Counted from the first letter of the stretch, positions 16,876-26,982 are shown. The stretch: 64,000 nucleotides of DNA from Gymnodinialimonas sp. 57CJ19 (GCF_038396845.1 NZ_CP151587.1:966001-1030000); one strand, 5' to 3'. Program-made: numbers and translations. The notes: generated by a model not told the origin, from the sequence alone.

Positions 16876-19812
16876 ATGGCCTATCAGACCCGCCAGCGAG
16901 AGCCGCTTTTGGACGGATATATGCACGAAATCCTCGCCCGACGCGGCCGAGAAATGTGTGGCATGGCGCTTGTGGGGCTTGGCCTTGCCTTGGCGGCGTT
17001 GCTGTGGAGTTACGTGCCCGAAGACCCCAATTGGATGGCTGCCACCGATGCCGCGCCGGAAAACCTTTTGGGGCGCGGGGGCGCGTCGATCGCTGCCGTC
17101 TTGATGATGATCATGGGATTCGCCGCCTGGGTTCTGCCCATGGCAGCCCTTGCATGGGGTGCGCGCTTCATCCTGCATCGCGGGCAAGAACGCGCCTTGG
17201 GCCGCGTCTTGTTTCTGCCGATCGCCATTGCCGTGGCCGCGATTTATGCCGCCAGCCATGTGCCGCCTGTGGGCTGGTCGCATTCCTTTGGGGCCGGTGG
17301 CCTTTTCGGCGATACGATCCTTGGCGCAGTGCTCAGCGCGTTGCCCATGCCGCCGCAGATCGGCATCAAAGTGGCCGCTTTCCTTGCGTTTCTATTGGCG
17401 GCAGCGATGGTCCTGTTCGTTCTGGGCGTCACTCAACGAGAGCTTGGTTTGACCCTGCGGTTCCTGCTGGTGGGCATGATCGCCACGGGAACGGCGGTAA
17501 TGGCAACGATGCGCGGGCTTGGCCGTGGGGCAGGGGCCACTGCGGTTGCCTTGCAAGATCGCCGTGCCGCGCGTCGTGCAGCTTTGGCCGCGCAGGCTGC
17601 GCCCTTGGCCGTTGATCCATCGTACACCACCACGGGGCAGCCCCGTGTTCACCGTGCTGATGTCCCGGTTGAGCCGGTCCTGAGTGCTGCCGCCGACCCC
17701 GCCTATGGGGAACCCGCCGCCGCGCCTGCACCTGCCGCTGCGCCGCAAGGGTTGTTCTCTCGGATGCCCGGTCTGCGCCGGGAGCCTGAACCCACGCTTG
17801 AAGGGCCGCTGCCCGATGCCGATCCCATGTTGGTGGAAGACCTACAGGAAGAGCCCGTGGGGCCCGACCGTGTACGCTCGCGTATTTCGGATGCGATCCG
17901 GGCGCGCCGTAGCCCACAAGAAGCGCCCAAAACCGGCAACACCATTGCCGATATCGCGGCCCGTGCTCGTGTGACGCCGGGCACGCCTTCGCGCATTCCA
18001 AGCCTGAACCGGAAAGAGCCTCCCTTGACGGCTGCCGCGGCGCAGGCCCCGGTTGAAGCGCCCGAAGCTCCCATGGCCGAGGTTGAGCCTGTTGAGTTGC
18101 ACCGCCCCGAGCCGCAACCGGCCCCCATCCCTGCTGCCGCGCCACAAGTGCAACCGGGTATCCAGCGTCGCGCCGTTCCTGCCGCGCAGGAAGAGCCGCG
18201 CCGGGTCGTGCAGCAACCGTCGCGCAAGGCCCCCGCGCAATCGCGCCAAGCCAAGGCCGATAGCCAGCCCTCCTTGCCCCTGTCCGAGCCGGAGCCTTAT
18301 GAATTCCCGCCGCTGACGCTGCTGACCAGCCCCACCACGATCGAGCGCCACCACCTGTCCGATGAGGCGCTGGAGGCGAACGCCCGGATGCTGGAAAACG
18401 TGTTGGATGACTACGGCGTGAAAGGCGAGATCGTCAGCGTGCGCCCCGGTCCCGTTGTGACGATGTATGAACTTGAACCCGCGCCGGGCCTCAAGGCATC
18501 GCGCGTGATCGGCTTGGCCGACGATATCGCCCGGTCCATGTCGGCGCTGTCTGCCCGTGTTTCCACGGTGCCGGGCCGCACGGTTATCGGGATCGAATTG
18601 CCGAACCAGAACCGCGAAATGGTGGTGCTGCGTGAAATGCTCAGCCACCGTGATTTCGGCGACGGCAACGCCAGCCTGCCGCTGGCGCTGGGTAAGGATA
18701 TCGGCGGTGATCCGATTATCGCCAACCTCGCCAAGATGCCTCACCTGCTGATCGCGGGTACGACGGGGTCCGGTAAATCGGTGGCAATCAACACGATGAT
18801 CCTGTCGCTGCTTTATAAGCTGAAGCCGGAAGATTGCCGGATGATCATGATCGACCCGAAGATGCTGGAACTCAGCGTTTATGACGGCATTCCCCACCTG
18901 CTTTCGCCCGTTGTGACGGACCCCAAGAAGGCCGTCGTGGCGCTGAAGTGGACCGTGGGCGAGATGGAAGAGCGTTACCGCAAGATGTCCAAGATGGGCG
19001 TGCGAAACATCGACGGCTACAACAGCCGCGTGAAGGATGCGCTGGACAAGGGCGAGATGTTCTCGCGCACCTACCAGACCGGCTTCGACGACGAGACGGG
19101 CGATCCCGTGTTCGAGACGGAAGAATACATGCCCGAGAAAATGCCGTTCATCGTCGTGATCGTCGATGAGATGGCCGACCTGATGATGGTCGCGGGCAAG
19201 GAGATCGAGGCCTGCATCCAGCGCCTTGCGCAGATGGCGCGGGCCTCTGGCATCCACATCATCATGGCCACGCAGCGTCCGTCGGTGGATGTGATTACCG
19301 GCACGATCAAGGCGAACTTCCCCACGCGGATCAGCTTCCACGTGACCTCCAAGGTCGATAGCCGCACGATCCTGGGAGAGATGGGGGCCGAGCAGCTTCT
19401 GGGTATGGGCGACATGCTTTACATGGCGGGCGGCGCGAAGATCACCCGCGTCCACGGGCCGTTCTGTTCCGATGAGGAGGTCGAGGAGATCGTCCGCCAC
19501 CTGAAATCCTTCGGGCCGCCGGATTATGCGTCGAGCGTCCTGGACGGACCCGATGACGACAAGGAAAGCGACATTGATGCGGTGTTGGGCCTGAATACGG
19601 GCGGCAATACGGGCGGAGAAGATGCGCTTTACGATCAGGCGGTGGCAATTGTGGTGAAAGATCGCAAGTGTTCGACCTCTTACATCCAGCGCAAGTTGGG
19701 CATCGGCTACAATAAGGCGGCGCGTTTGGTGGAGCAGATGGAGGAAAACAGCCTCGTGTCCTCGGCCAACCATGTGGGTAAGCGCGAAATCTTGGTGCCT
19801 GAGCAGGACTGA
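16876..19812 (+). CDS. ftsK: DNA translocase FtsK
   Basis: Septum-located DNA pump that clears chromosomes during division, 978 residues. The N-terminal region (about 30-210) has four membrane helices. A long Ala/Pro/Glu-rich linker (about 230-470) follows, with few conserved residues. The C-terminal motor has the alpha/beta RecA-like core with Walker [28 protein letters not shown] and Walker [14 protein letters not shown]. The terminal gamma winged helix ([21 protein letters not shown]) reads KOPS and contacts XerD. Full length, no interruption. An aminotransferase gene lies just upstream and a universal stress protein gene downstream. Confidence 0.97.
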   Translation: MAYQTRQREPLLDGYMHEILARRGREMCGMALVGLGLALAALLWSYVPEDPNWMAATDAAPENLLGRGGASIAAVLMMIMGFAAWVLPMAALAWGARFILHRGQERALGRVLFLPIAIAVAAIYAASHVPPVGWSHSFGAGGLFGDTILGAVLSALPMPPQIGIKVAAFLAFLLAAAMVLFVLGVTQRELGLTLRFLLVGMIATGTAVMATMRGLGRGAGATAVALQDRRAARRAALAAQAAPLAVDPSYTTTGQPRVHRADVPVEPVLSAAADPAYGEPAAAPAPAAAPQGLFSRMPGLRREPEPTLEGPLPDADPMLVEDLQEEPVGPDRVRSRISDAIRARRSPQEAPKTGNTIADIAARARVTPGTPSRIPSLNRKEPPLTAAAAQAPVEAPEAPMAEVEPVELHRPEPQPAPIPAAAPQVQPGIQRRAVPAAQEEPRRVVQQPSRKAPAQSRQAKADSQPSLPLSEPEPYEFPPLTLLTSPTTIERHHLSDEALEANARMLENVLDDYGVKGEIVSVRPGPVVTMYELEPAPGLKASRVIGLADDIARSMSALSARVSTVPGRTVIGIELPNQNREMVVLREMLSHRDFGDGNASLPLALGKDIGGDPIIANLAKMPHLLIAGTTGSGKSVAINTMILSLLYKLKPEDCRMIMIDPKMLELSVYDGIPHLLSPVVTDPKKAVVALKWTVGEMEERYRKMSKMGVRNIDGYNSRVKDALDKGEMFSRTYQTGFDDETGDPVFETEEYMPEKMPFIVVIVDEMADLMMVAGKEIEACIQRLAQMARASGIHIIMATQRPSVDVITGTIKANFPTRISFHVTSKVDSRTILGEMGAEQLLGMGDMLYMAGGAKITRVHGPFCSDEEVEEIVRHLKSFGPPDYASSVLDGPDDDKESDIDAVLGLNTGGNTGGEDALYDQAVAIVVKDRKCSTSYIQRKLGIGYNKAARLVEQMEENSLVSSANHVGKREILVPEQD

Positions 19813-19847
19813 GTTGCAGGACAAAAGCGCCTCAGACGGCTCCTCCC

Positions 19848-19890
19848 GATCGCCTACGACGATCGGTCCTCGCGGCATGGCTGCCGCGAG
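19848..19890. repeat. Two adjacent hairpins after ftsK
   Basis: GATCG/CGATC around CCTACGA at 19848-19864, then a perfect 9-bp stem CTCGCGGCA / TGCCGCGAG with a 4-base loop at 19869-19890. No T-tract follows, so these look more like palindromic repeat units than a standard terminator, although they could end the ftsK transcript. Confidence 0.65.
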
Positions 19891-19904
19891 TTGATCTGAG
19901 ACAA
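19891..19904 (+). promoter_or_regulatory. Possible FNR-like box upstream of the universal stress gene
   Basis: TTGATCTGAGACAA matches the FNR/FnrL consensus (TTGAT, four bases, ATCAA) in the left half fully and in three of five positions of the right half. It lies about 90 bases upstream of the universal stress gene, a plausible activator position. Weak evidence. Confidence 0.25.
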
Positions 19905-19994
19905 AGCGGTTCTACCTTTCCCTGTGATACATCCTTTGTGAACACGCGAGATCGCCGGTGATCTTGCGACGGCAGAGTGAAAGGGAAACGTCCC

Positions 19995-20813
19995 ATGTCC
20001 ATCAAGAACCTATTGATCGCGTATTCCGGCTGGGATTCGTCGCAAAGCCCGCTTCGCCACGCGCTAAAGATCGCCACCGAACATGACGCTTGGCTGACGG
20101 GAATTGTCGGCCACGGACGCCCCCCGGTCATGCGGGTGTTGGGCGGGCAAATTCCAGGGGAGGTCTTGGAAATGATCCGGCAGAATGAAGCGGCGGGCGT
20201 GCAGCGGGCGAAGGATGTGTTCCTTGATCTGGTTGCGCAGAATGGCCGCTCTGACGCCGCTGATTTTACTGACATAGTCGAACAGGACGGCGGCTCGGTC
20301 GCCAGTTACGCGCGGACGTTTGACATGGTTATCACGGCTCCTCCTACGGATGACTATGCTGACAGGCACATGGCCGCGAGCCCTGATATGATCGCCCTGC
20401 AATCGGGACGGCCCGTGTTGGTCGTGCCGAAGTCCTATGATGCGCCGGGCCTGTCGACCCATGTGGCTGTCGCCTGGGATGGCAAACGCGCCGCGGCAAG
20501 GGCGATTGGGGATGCGATGCCGATGCTGGAGAGCAAGGGCAAGGTGACGGTTCTGACGGTTGGAAAAACAGTGCCACCGGGCACGGATCGGTTGATTGCC
20601 AATCTGCAACGGCACGGGATCAATGCGGTTCATCAACCGCAGAAGAAATCCGGCAGTATCGGGGCCACCATCTTGCAAGCCGCGACAGATATCGGGGCCG
20701 ATCTGATCGTGATGGGCGCTTACGAGCACTCGAAGTTCTCCCATGACGTGTTTGGCGGCGTCACGACGGATGTGATGGCAAAGACACAGGTGCCGGTCTT
20801 GATGTCTCACTAA
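19995..20813 (+). CDS. Universal stress protein, two UspA domains
   Basis: A 272-residue cytoplasmic protein with two UspA-like halves. The first starts KNLLIAYSGWDSSQSPLRHAL; the second starts THVAVAWDGKRAAARAIGDAMP and ends with DLIVMGAYEHSKFSHDVFGG, which matches the ATP-binding glycine loop of the family. Two-domain Usp proteins are common in alphaproteobacteria and are often induced by low oxygen or starvation. The exact role is unknown. Start at 19995 with AAAGGGA upstream; the frame extends 18 bases further, to another possible start. Confidence 0.87.
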   Translation: MSIKNLLIAYSGWDSSQSPLRHALKIATEHDAWLTGIVGHGRPPVMRVLGGQIPGEVLEMIRQNEAAGVQRAKDVFLDLVAQNGRSDAADFTDIVEQDGGSVASYARTFDMVITAPPTDDYADRHMAASPDMIALQSGRPVLVVPKSYDAPGLSTHVAVAWDGKRAAARAIGDAMPMLESKGKVTVLTVGKTVPPGTDRLIANLQRHGINAVHQPQKKSGSIGATILQAATDIGADLIVMGAYEHSKFSHDVFGGVTTDVMAKTQVPVLMSH

Positions 20814-20966
20814 AGGGGCGGTCCGCGAAGGGAAGTTCCGGCCACCAAGAGTAGGCTGTTTTCCGCGGTCGCGGGGTGTTGATAATATGTGACGGCACGC
20901 TGTTATCGCATAGCGGCGGCGGCATCCCTATATTCAGGGCAAGTCTTTCGAATCGGAGCATAATTT

Positions 20967-21578
20967 ATGTCGATCACACGCCGGAACCTTCTGGGTGCCA
21001 CCGCCGCCTTCACCCTTGCGGGCGCCTCTGCGGCTTTTGCCAATGCGATCCCCTTGGCGGATTTGTCCGCGTATCTCAACGCGATGCAAACGGCGGAAAG
21101 CCCTTTTACGCAGATCAACTCGGACGGCACCGTGTCAACGGGGACGGTCTATATCCATCGCCCCGGACGGGTGCGCTTTGATTATGATGGCGATGATCTG
21201 CTGGTCATGGCGGGTGGCAGCCAGGTGGCAATTTTCGATGGTCGCGCCTCGGGCCCGCCCGAGCAATATCCGCTGTCTGAAACGCCCCTTCGCATCATCT
21301 TGGAGCGTAACGTGAACCTCGGCCAATCGGGGATGGTCACAGATCACACCTTTGACGGCACCGCGACCCGTGTGGTGGCCCGTGATCCGCAACGCCCCAA
21401 CGTCGGCTCAATCGCGCTGGTATTCACGCCGAACCCGATTGAACTGCGCCAATGGGTCATCACCGATGAGGGCGGGGCTCAGACGACAGTGATCCTGGGT
21501 GCGCTTCGGCAAGGCGGGCGCATTCCCGCAGGCTACTTTTCGATCCCGCAGGAGATCAACGCGCGCAACGGGGGCTGA
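20967..21578 (+). CDS. lolA: Outer-membrane lipoprotein carrier LolA
   Basis: Periplasmic chaperone that takes lipoproteins from LolCDE to LolB. 203 residues. The N-terminus MSITRRNLLGATAAFTLAG... has a twin arginine ahead of the hydrophobic stretch and a cleavage site near AFA-N. The mature beta-barrel includes FTQINSDGTVSTGTVYIHRPGRVRFDYD, the LolA hallmark. GGAG precedes the ATG at 20967. Position after ftsK fits its frequent synteny in Rhodobacterales, here with a universal stress gene in between. Confidence 0.92.
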   Translation: MSITRRNLLGATAAFTLAGASAAFANAIPLADLSAYLNAMQTAESPFTQINSDGTVSTGTVYIHRPGRVRFDYDGDDLLVMAGGSQVAIFDGRASGPPEQYPLSETPLRIILERNVNLGQSGMVTDHTFDGTATRVVARDPQRPNVGSIALVFTPNPIELRQWVITDEGGAQTTVILGALRQGGRIPAGYFSIPQEINARNGG

Positions 21579-21609
21579 GACCCCCGCCTGCGCTGGCAGA
21601 TCCGGCAAC

Positions 21610-22185
21610 CTAGCAGGTTGCCAACTGCGCCCGGTAGCGCTCTGCGCGCGCTTCCACACGGGCGGCCACAGCGATGAGCCATGGCTTGGAGTTGTAGCTG
21701 CCCCGCGCGTAGCCCGTGTGCCCCTCGTGGTAGGCAAGGTATTGGCGGCGCGCATCGGTGAGGGGAATGTTGTTCCGCTCCAGCGTCAGGTTCATGTACC
21801 AGCCCATGAAGTCGGTGGCGTCGCGGATGTCGGTGCGGTTGGCACCTCGGTTCCCGGTCGCGTCGACGTATTCATCCCACGTGCCGTCCAGCGCCTGGGA
21901 ATAGCCGATGGCCGAGCTTTGGCGCCCCATGGGGATCACGCCCAAGGCATAGCGGTAGGGGGGGCGGATATCGCCGTCAAATCGGCTTTCCTGATGGATC
22001 ACGGCCATTTGTACGTGCACGGGGACGTTCCAGTTCCGCTCGGCCCGGCGCATGGCCCGCATGTAATGGGGGCGCTCGTCCGCGAGGGCACAGGCGTCAT
22101 CGAGGTTACGGGGGGAATCAAATTCCCGCGACCCACACGCCGCGAGAGAGGCCGTAAGGCCTATCAAAAGAGTTCGTCTATACAT
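21610..22185 (-). CDS. Lytic transglycosylase-type lipoprotein (SLT domain)
   Basis: A 191-residue predicted lipoprotein. The signal peptide ends in LAAC with the lipidated Cys at residue 17. The mature part is an SLT-like fold: the catalytic Glu is in MAVIHQESRFDG, followed by AIGYSQALDGTW and a late YLAYHEGHTGYARG motif. It should cleave the MurNAc-GlcNAc bond of peptidoglycan from the outer membrane. The order of motifs matches a compact family of transglycosylases common in proteobacteria. It is convergent with lolA, 31 bases apart. Confidence 0.88.
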   Translation of the reverse strand: MYRRTLLIGLTASLAACGSREFDSPRNLDDACALADERPHYMRAMRRAERNWNVPVHVQMAVIHQESRFDGDIRPPYRYALGVIPMGRQSSAIGYSQALDGTWDEYVDATGNRGANRTDIRDATDFMGWYMNLTLERNNIPLTDARRQYLAYHEGHTGYARGSYNSKPWLIAVAARVEARAERYRAQLATC

Positions 22186-22277
22186 TGGCCTGCTCTGCCT
22201 CTGGGTTGCGCCATTTTTTCGGCGCGTTAACCCTGACTATACACCAAAAATCCATACGGGAAAACTGGTGGATTACC

Positions 22278-23165
22278 TTATCCGGGCAGAAGAAACGAAA
22301 GCGTGATCGGAAGCGCAACGATCGCCAGAAGCGTAGAGGTCACCACAAGGCTGGCGCTGGCGTCGGGGTCGGTCTGATACCGCTCGGCCATGAGGTAAGA
22401 GGTGACGCCCACGGGCGTTGCCATTTGCAGGATCAACACGGCCAGCGGCACACCGGACAGGCCCACGGCAAGGCCCACGCCAATGCCGGCGGAAAGGCCC
22501 ACCGACAGCTTGATCGCCGAAAGGCCGAACGCGGTAACCACACGGGCGGGTTTCAGGCGGGCCACAGCGGCCCCGAGGGTCAACAGCATAAGCGGGATGC
22601 CCATTTGGCCAATCAACGTCAGTGCATTCAACGCCACCGTAGGCGGTTGCCAGCCGACGACCAGGGCCAGGACCCCCAGGATCGAGGCCCAAAGGATTGG
22701 CTCTTTCAACACGCGAAGGGGATTCTGCACCCCGGCGACCATCCAGAGGCCCACGGTGAACATGATAATCGCCATGACCGCGAAAACCACGATCGCGAGC
22801 CCCAGCCCGGTATCGCCGAAGGCAAACAGCGCCAACGGCAGGCCGAGGTTGCCGGTGTTCCCGAAGGTCAGCGGGGCCAGATAGGCCTGCATATTAAGGC
22901 GAAACAGGCGAACAATGGCAAAGGCAGCGGCGGTAGCGATGGCGTAACACAAGCCCGCCGCGAGGCTGAGGGCCGCAAGGGCGCTCGGTTCAATGTCGGC
23001 GTTGATCAGCGCCGTGAATATCAAGCAGGGCACCGCAAGGGTCATGGCAAGACGGGTCACGAACTGGGTCGGGTAGTCGAATCCGCGGCGGACCCAAACG
23101 AAACCAGCGAGCCCCAAAACAAAGACGGGCGCGGTGATTTCGAGGACGGCGAAAGCTAGGTTCAC
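22278..23165 (-). CDS. AEC-family transporter
   Basis: Auxin efflux carrier-like (AEC) permease, 295 residues, about 10 membrane helices arranged as two halves. Typical features are the opening ITAPVFVLGLAGFVWVRR, the FGNTGNLGLPLALFAFGD motif in the middle, and QMATPVGVTSYLMAERY near the C-terminus. Members export malonate, malate or other small anions; the substrate is not predictable here. The start is a GTG at 23165 with AGGGA 8 bases upstream; an ATG much further upstream would overlap the hspQ promoter region. Divergent from hspQ. Confidence 0.9.
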   Translation of the reverse strand: MNLAFAVLEITAPVFVLGLAGFVWVRRGFDYPTQFVTRLAMTLAVPCLIFTALINADIEPSALAALSLAAGLCYAIATAAAFAIVRLFRLNMQAYLAPLTFGNTGNLGLPLALFAFGDTGLGLAIVVFAVMAIIMFTVGLWMVAGVQNPLRVLKEPILWASILGVLALVVGWQPPTVALNALTLIGQMGIPLMLLTLGAAVARLKPARVVTAFGLSAIKLSVGLSAGIGVGLAVGLSGVPLAVLILQMATPVGVTSYLMAERYQTDPDASASLVVTSTLLAIVALPITLSFLLPG

Positions 23166-23253
23166 AGACTGTTTCCCTGTGGAACGGCGCGTCGGGATGG
23201 ACAAACCCGGTGTCGGTTCGGTAATAAATTTCAGTAAGTTCTGGGGGCAATCC

Positions 23254-23580
23254 ATGCTTGAGACACAAGCCAAATACAATATCGGACAGATTGTCCGTCA
23301 CAAGAAGCACCCGTTTCGCGGGGTTGTTTTTGATATTGATGCGGAATTTTCAAATTCCGAGGAATGGTACGAAGCGATCCCGGAAGAGGCGCGCCCCCTG
23401 AAGGACCAGCCGTTCTACCACCTGTTGGCCGAGAACGACCAAACTTACTACGTCGCCTATGTGTCGGAGCAGAACCTTGTGCCCGACGATACCGGCGAGC
23501 CGGTGAGCCACCCGGACCTTCCCGATCTGTTCGGGGAATTCCGAAACGGCCATTACCCGTTGGAATATCAGCTGAACTAG
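23254..23580 (+). CDS. hspQ: Heat shock protein HspQ
   Basis: A 108-residue YccV/hemimethylated-DNA-binding-like domain protein. In enterobacteria HspQ is a specificity factor and substrate of Lon. Signatures are YNIGQIVRHKKHPFRGVVFDID, FYHLLAEN and YVAYVSEQNL. Full length. ATG at 23254 after GGGGGC; an upstream open frame extends into the AEC promoter region without support. Followed by a GC-rich hairpin at 23605. Confidence 0.93.
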   Translation: MLETQAKYNIGQIVRHKKHPFRGVVFDIDAEFSNSEEWYEAIPEEARPLKDQPFYHLLAENDQTYYVAYVSEQNLVPDDTGEPVSHPDLPDLFGEFRNGHYPLEYQLN

Positions 23581-23604
23581 GTGCGGGCCGTCGTGGCACG
23601 GGTC

Positions 23605-23622
23605 GGCGGGCTAAAGCCCGCC
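23605..23622. repeat. GC-rich palindrome between hspQ and mlaC
   Basis: GGCGGGCTAAAGCCCGCC forms a 7-bp stem with a 4-base loop between the convergent hspQ and mlaC genes. On the minus strand it is preceded by GTAT, similar to the GTAG head of the other REP-like elements here. It may be a related repeat or a terminator. Confidence 0.6.
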
Positions 23623-23646
23623 ATACACACGACTGTACGGCGTGAT

Positions 23647-24273
23647 TTAACCGAGTGTTCGAAGATGCTGCGTCAGGGCATCAATATTGCCGCCCCGCGC
23701 TTCCAACATCGCGCCGATTTCTGTGCGTTCCGAGATCATCAGGTTCACACCCTCGATGATGAGGTTGAAGAACAGCGGCCGGCCCGAACCGTCTGACACC
23801 AGCCAACGCAGTTCGAACGGCGCTTCGTTGCGCATGTTCACGGTGCTGATGACCTCAAAGAATGAGCGTACCGGGCGGGCAGAGTTCACGGTGATTGATC
23901 CGCCAATGAACTCGCGGAAACGGCGGCCGTATTTGGCCGAGAAGTAATCCTGGAACGCCTCGGTGAACGCGCGCATCTGCGCGTTGCTGGCGGAGCGTGC
24001 CGAGGGGCCAAGCACCGAACGGGCAATCGTGGGCACGTCTGCGTAGGTGGACAGGATCCGCTCCATGTCCCGCAGGATCCGCGCTTCCGACCCGCCCGAG
24101 GCGATGACACGGTTCACATCCGCCACGGCGGCTTCCACCAAGGCCTGGGCCTGGTTCGCGTTCAACGCGCGGGCTTGGCCGGGCAGGAACGGCACAGCCG
24201 CCCCGGCAACAGCGGTGGACAAAAAGGCACGACGGCCAAAGCGAGAGCGGAGGGAGACGATTTTATTGGGCAT
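23647..24273 (-). CDS. mlaC: MlaC-type phospholipid-binding periplasmic protein
   Basis: Periplasmic carrier of the Mla system that shuttles phospholipids between the outer and inner membranes. 208 residues. The N-terminus carries a twin arginine (RFGRRAFLSTAVAGAAVPFL) and an Ala-x-Ala-type cleavage site near ARA-L. The mature part has the Tol-Ttg2 fold: VIASGGSEARILRDMERIL, SARSASNAQMRAFTEAFQDYFSAKYGRRF and the C-terminal IIEGVNLMISERTEIGAMLE. Starts at 24273 and overlaps the end of mlaA by 11 bases, so the two are translated together. Confidence 0.92.
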   Translation of the reverse strand: MPNKIVSLRSRFGRRAFLSTAVAGAAVPFLPGQARALNANQAQALVEAAVADVNRVIASGGSEARILRDMERILSTYADVPTIARSVLGPSARSASNAQMRAFTEAFQDYFSAKYGRRFREFIGGSITVNSARPVRSFFEVISTVNMRNEAPFELRWLVSDGSGRPLFFNLIIEGVNLMISERTEIGAMLEARGGNIDALTQHLRTLG

Positions 24274-25090
24274 AGGGATCAAAATACGGGTCCGAATAAG
24301 GGTCATAATTTGGGTCTGCGGCAACTGCTTGGGCCGCGGCGGCTGGATCTGCGTCTGCGTAGGGATCTTCATAATCGGCGCTGGAGCCGCCCAATTCATA
24401 CCGGCGCTGTTGCAGGTAGAGAGAGCGTAACTGCGCATAACTGTCGGCGCTTTCATAGAGAATGGAGTCGATCGTTCCGTCAAATTCGTAGCGCGAATTC
24501 AGCCCGGAGGCGACGCTCGTGGCCGTCAGGTAGGTGCTTTCTGGCGTGTCGATGTAGTGGCGTAGCGGGTTCATCGCGTAGTCCACGACCATGCCGACGG
24601 TATCGCGGGTGGTGGAGGGGCCAAAGAACGGGTGCACCACGTAATCGCCCTCGCCGACACCGTAGATGTGCAGCGTTTCGCCAAAGTCCGTATCGGCCTC
24701 GTGGACGCCAAGGGCAGAAGCCACATCAAACAGACCCGCCACGCCAACGGTGGTGTTCAGCGCAAACCGCAGCGTGTTCTGCGCCGCATCGCCAAGGCGC
24801 AATTGCAGCAGGTTGTTGAGCACATAACCGGGCTGATTGAGGTTGGACGCAAAGTTAGAGAACCCAACCCGCACGGGTTCCGGCACGCCTGATCCGTAGG
24901 CATCCGAGGCGGGGCCCAGAAGGGCCCGGTCGAGGGATAGGTTAAGATCATGGGCGGCGCGGTTTCGGGCCTCATCGGCATCGGCGATCTGATCGCCGGG
25001 CGGCAAGGTTGCCGGGCCGCAAGCGGATACCAGAACGACCAGCGCAAAAGCGCTGCATTGGCCGAAAAATCGCGAAGGTAAGAAGCGCAC
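24263..25090 (-). CDS. mlaA: MlaA (VacJ) outer-membrane lipoprotein
   Basis: Outer-membrane lipoprotein that removes phospholipids from the outer leaflet, partner of MlaC. 275 residues. The lipobox is LVSAC. The family core is complete: DLNLSLDRALLGPAS, NLNQPGYVLNNLLQLR, LNTTVGVAGLFDVAS and the donut-domain DFGETLHIYGVGEGDYVVHPFFGPST. The C-terminal ~45 residues are unusually rich in Tyr/Asp/Pro/Ala (YDPYSDPYFDPYA), a low-complexity tail. The start is a GTG at 25090 with GGGGGGA upstream. The mlaFED genes are not in the window. Confidence 0.93.
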   Translation of the reverse strand: MRFLPSRFFGQCSAFALVVLVSACGPATLPPGDQIADADEARNRAAHDLNLSLDRALLGPASDAYGSGVPEPVRVGFSNFASNLNQPGYVLNNLLQLRLGDAAQNTLRFALNTTVGVAGLFDVASALGVHEADTDFGETLHIYGVGEGDYVVHPFFGPSTTRDTVGMVVDYAMNPLRHYIDTPESTYLTATSVASGLNSRYEFDGTIDSILYESADSYAQLRSLYLQQRRYELGGSSADYEDPYADADPAAAAQAVAADPNYDPYSDPYFDPYAQ

Positions 25091-25221
25091 GTAGATCCCC
25101 CCAAGGCAGCATGTCTGGCGACTTTGTCCGCCTACACACTTCGTAAAGGGTATAGGGTAATAATTCGGCGCACCACACCCTTGTTACATCGGCAGGGAGG
25201 GGCTGCCTGTCAAGGCGGCGT

Positions 25222-26982
25222 GTGGCTGGAAAAACACCACAAAAGGCCGCCAACCCGATGCACATGATTGCAATTGATGAGCTGGCAGAGTTTCGCCGAC
25301 GCAATGGCTGGATTCTGTGGTCCGTGGCGTTGTTCAGCTTGTTCGTAAACGTCCTGATGCTGACCGGCCCCCTGTTCATGTTGCAGGTCTATGAGCGCGT
25401 GTTGGGATCGGGGAGTGAGGAAACACTTCTGGCGCTGTCGGTACTGGTGGCGTTCCTTTTTTTGATTATGGGTGTCTTGGATTACGCCCGCGCCCGCGTT
25501 GCGGCTCGGTTTGGGGCGCGGTTGCAGGAAACTTTCGATGCGCGTGTTTTTCGCGCCGCTTTGGACCGGGCGCAGCGCACGGGGCAGGCGCAGACGGCGC
25601 TGGCGGATTTGGCCTCGGTCCAGCGAGTCATGTCCTCTCCGGTGTTCATGGCGGTGTTTGATTTGCCGTTTACGCCTTTGTTTATTCTGGCGATCTTCAC
25701 GTTCCATGGCTGGTTGGGGTGGTTCGCGCTGGGGGCCGCGTTTGCGCTGGTGTTGGTGACGCTCGCCAACCGTGTCAGCACGGCGCGGCCTTTGGCGGAG
25801 GCATCGGAAACGGGCCGGGCGGCGGACCGGATGGCGGCGGAAATGCAATCATCGGCCGAGGTGATCCGCTCACTCGGGATGCAGGGCGCGGCCTTTGCGC
25901 GGTGGCACAACCAACGGGCGCGGGCGCTGGATGTCAGCATGCAGGTGGCTGACCGCGCGGGGGGCTTTGCGACCCTGTCCAAGACCCTGCGCCTGTTCGT
26001 GCAATCGGCGATCCTAGGCCTTGCCGCCCTGCTGGTTCTGCGGGGTGAAATGCAGGCGGGCGCGATGATTGCGGGCTCGATCCTGATGGGCCGCGCCCTT
26101 GCACCGATTGATATGGCGATTGGACAATGGCCGATCATTCAGGAGGCTTTGCGGGGCTGGCATCGCTTGGGCGCCTTGTTGCTGGCCGAGGGCGATTCCC
26201 TCCCGCGGCTGTCGCTGCCGCGCCCCAAGGCCGCGCTGACGGTGGCTGGCCTGACCGTCGCCCCGCCGGGAGAGGTGAAGCCTTCCTTGCGTGGCGTGTC
26301 TTTCCGCTTGGAACCGGGCGAGGCGATTGGCATCATCGGCCCGTCGGGCTCGGGCAAATCCACCTTGGCGCGCGCCATCACCGGTGTCTGGCCCATCTCT
26401 GGCGGCTCGATCCGGTTGGACCGCGCGACGTTGGACCAATACGACCCGGACACTCTGGGCAAGTTGATCGGTTATCTGCCGCAATCGGTTAGCCTGTTTG
26501 ACGGTTCTGTCGCAGAAAACATCGCCCGCCTCGATCCGTCGCCCAAGGCCTGCGCCGTGACCTCAGCCGCCATCGCCGCCGCCGCCGACACCATGATCCG
26601 CGCGCTTCCCAACGGCTATGACACCGACGTATCCGGCACCGGCCCGCGCCTGTCCGGCGGGCAGGTGCAGCGCGTCGGGCTGGCCCGTGCGCTTTATGGC
26701 GATCCGGTGCTGTTGGTGCTGGATGAGCCGAATTCGGCGCTGGATCATGAGGGGTCAGAAGCTCTGAACATCGCCGTGCAGGGCATGAAAGAGGCCGGCC
26801 ACAGCGTACTGATCATGGCGCACCGGCCCAATGCCATCCAGCAATGCGATAAGCTGTTGGTTCTGAATGGCGGCGTCGTGCAGGCGTTTGGCCCCCGCGA
26901 TGAGGTGCTGGCCAAGGTCCTGCACAACAGCGCCGAGGTGCAGCGTGTCACCAAAGGCCAGTCTCCGGGGGATTTGACATGA
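25222..26982 (+). CDS. Type I secretion ABC transporter (PrtD family)
   Basis: ABC exporter, 586 residues, with N-terminal membrane domain (six helices, about 30-310) and C-terminal ATPase. Walker A is GPSGSGKSTLARA, the signature LSGGQVQRVGLARAL, Walker B VLLVLDEPNSALD, and the switch His is in IMAHRPNA. It has no C39 peptidase domain, as in PrtD/AprD transporters for RTX proteases. The GTG at 25222 has AAGG 6 bases upstream; the ATG at 25258 is an alternative. It overlaps the HlyD gene by 4 bases. No RTX substrate or TolC gene is nearby. Confidence 0.9.
   Translation: MAGKTPQKAANPMHMIAIDELAEFRRRNGWILWSVALFSLFVNVLMLTGPLFMLQVYERVLGSGSEETLLALSVLVAFLFLIMGVLDYARARVAARFGARLQETFDARVFRAALDRAQRTGQAQTALADLASVQRVMSSPVFMAVFDLPFTPLFILAIFTFHGWLGWFALGAAFALVLVTLANRVSTARPLAEASETGRAADRMAAEMQSSAEVIRSLGMQGAAFARWHNQRARALDVSMQVADRAGGFATLSKTLRLFVQSAILGLAALLVLRGEMQAGAMIAGSILMGRALAPIDMAIGQWPIIQEALRGWHRLGALLLAEGDSLPRLSLPRPKAALTVAGLTVAPPGEVKPSLRGVSFRLEPGEAIGIIGPSGSGKSTLARAITGVWPISGGSIRLDRATLDQYDPDTLGKLIGYLPQSVSLFDGSVAENIARLDPSPKACAVTSAAIAAAADTMIRALPNGYDTDVSGTGPRLSGGQVQRVGLARALYGDPVLLVLDEPNSALDHEGSEALNIAVQGMKEAGHSVLIMAHRPNAIQQCDKLLVLNGGVVQAFGPRDEVLAKVLHNSAEVQRVTKGQSPGDLT

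Noticed and set aside
17842..19878. A 678-codon open frame opposite ftsK
   Set aside because: Antisense shadow of a GC-rich gene; low-complexity His/Arg/Gln-rich translation without domains.
22185..23159. A 324-codon frame opposite the AEC transporter
   Set aside because: Extremely rich in Gly/His/Gln/Arg, as expected for the antisense of a hydrophobic protein.
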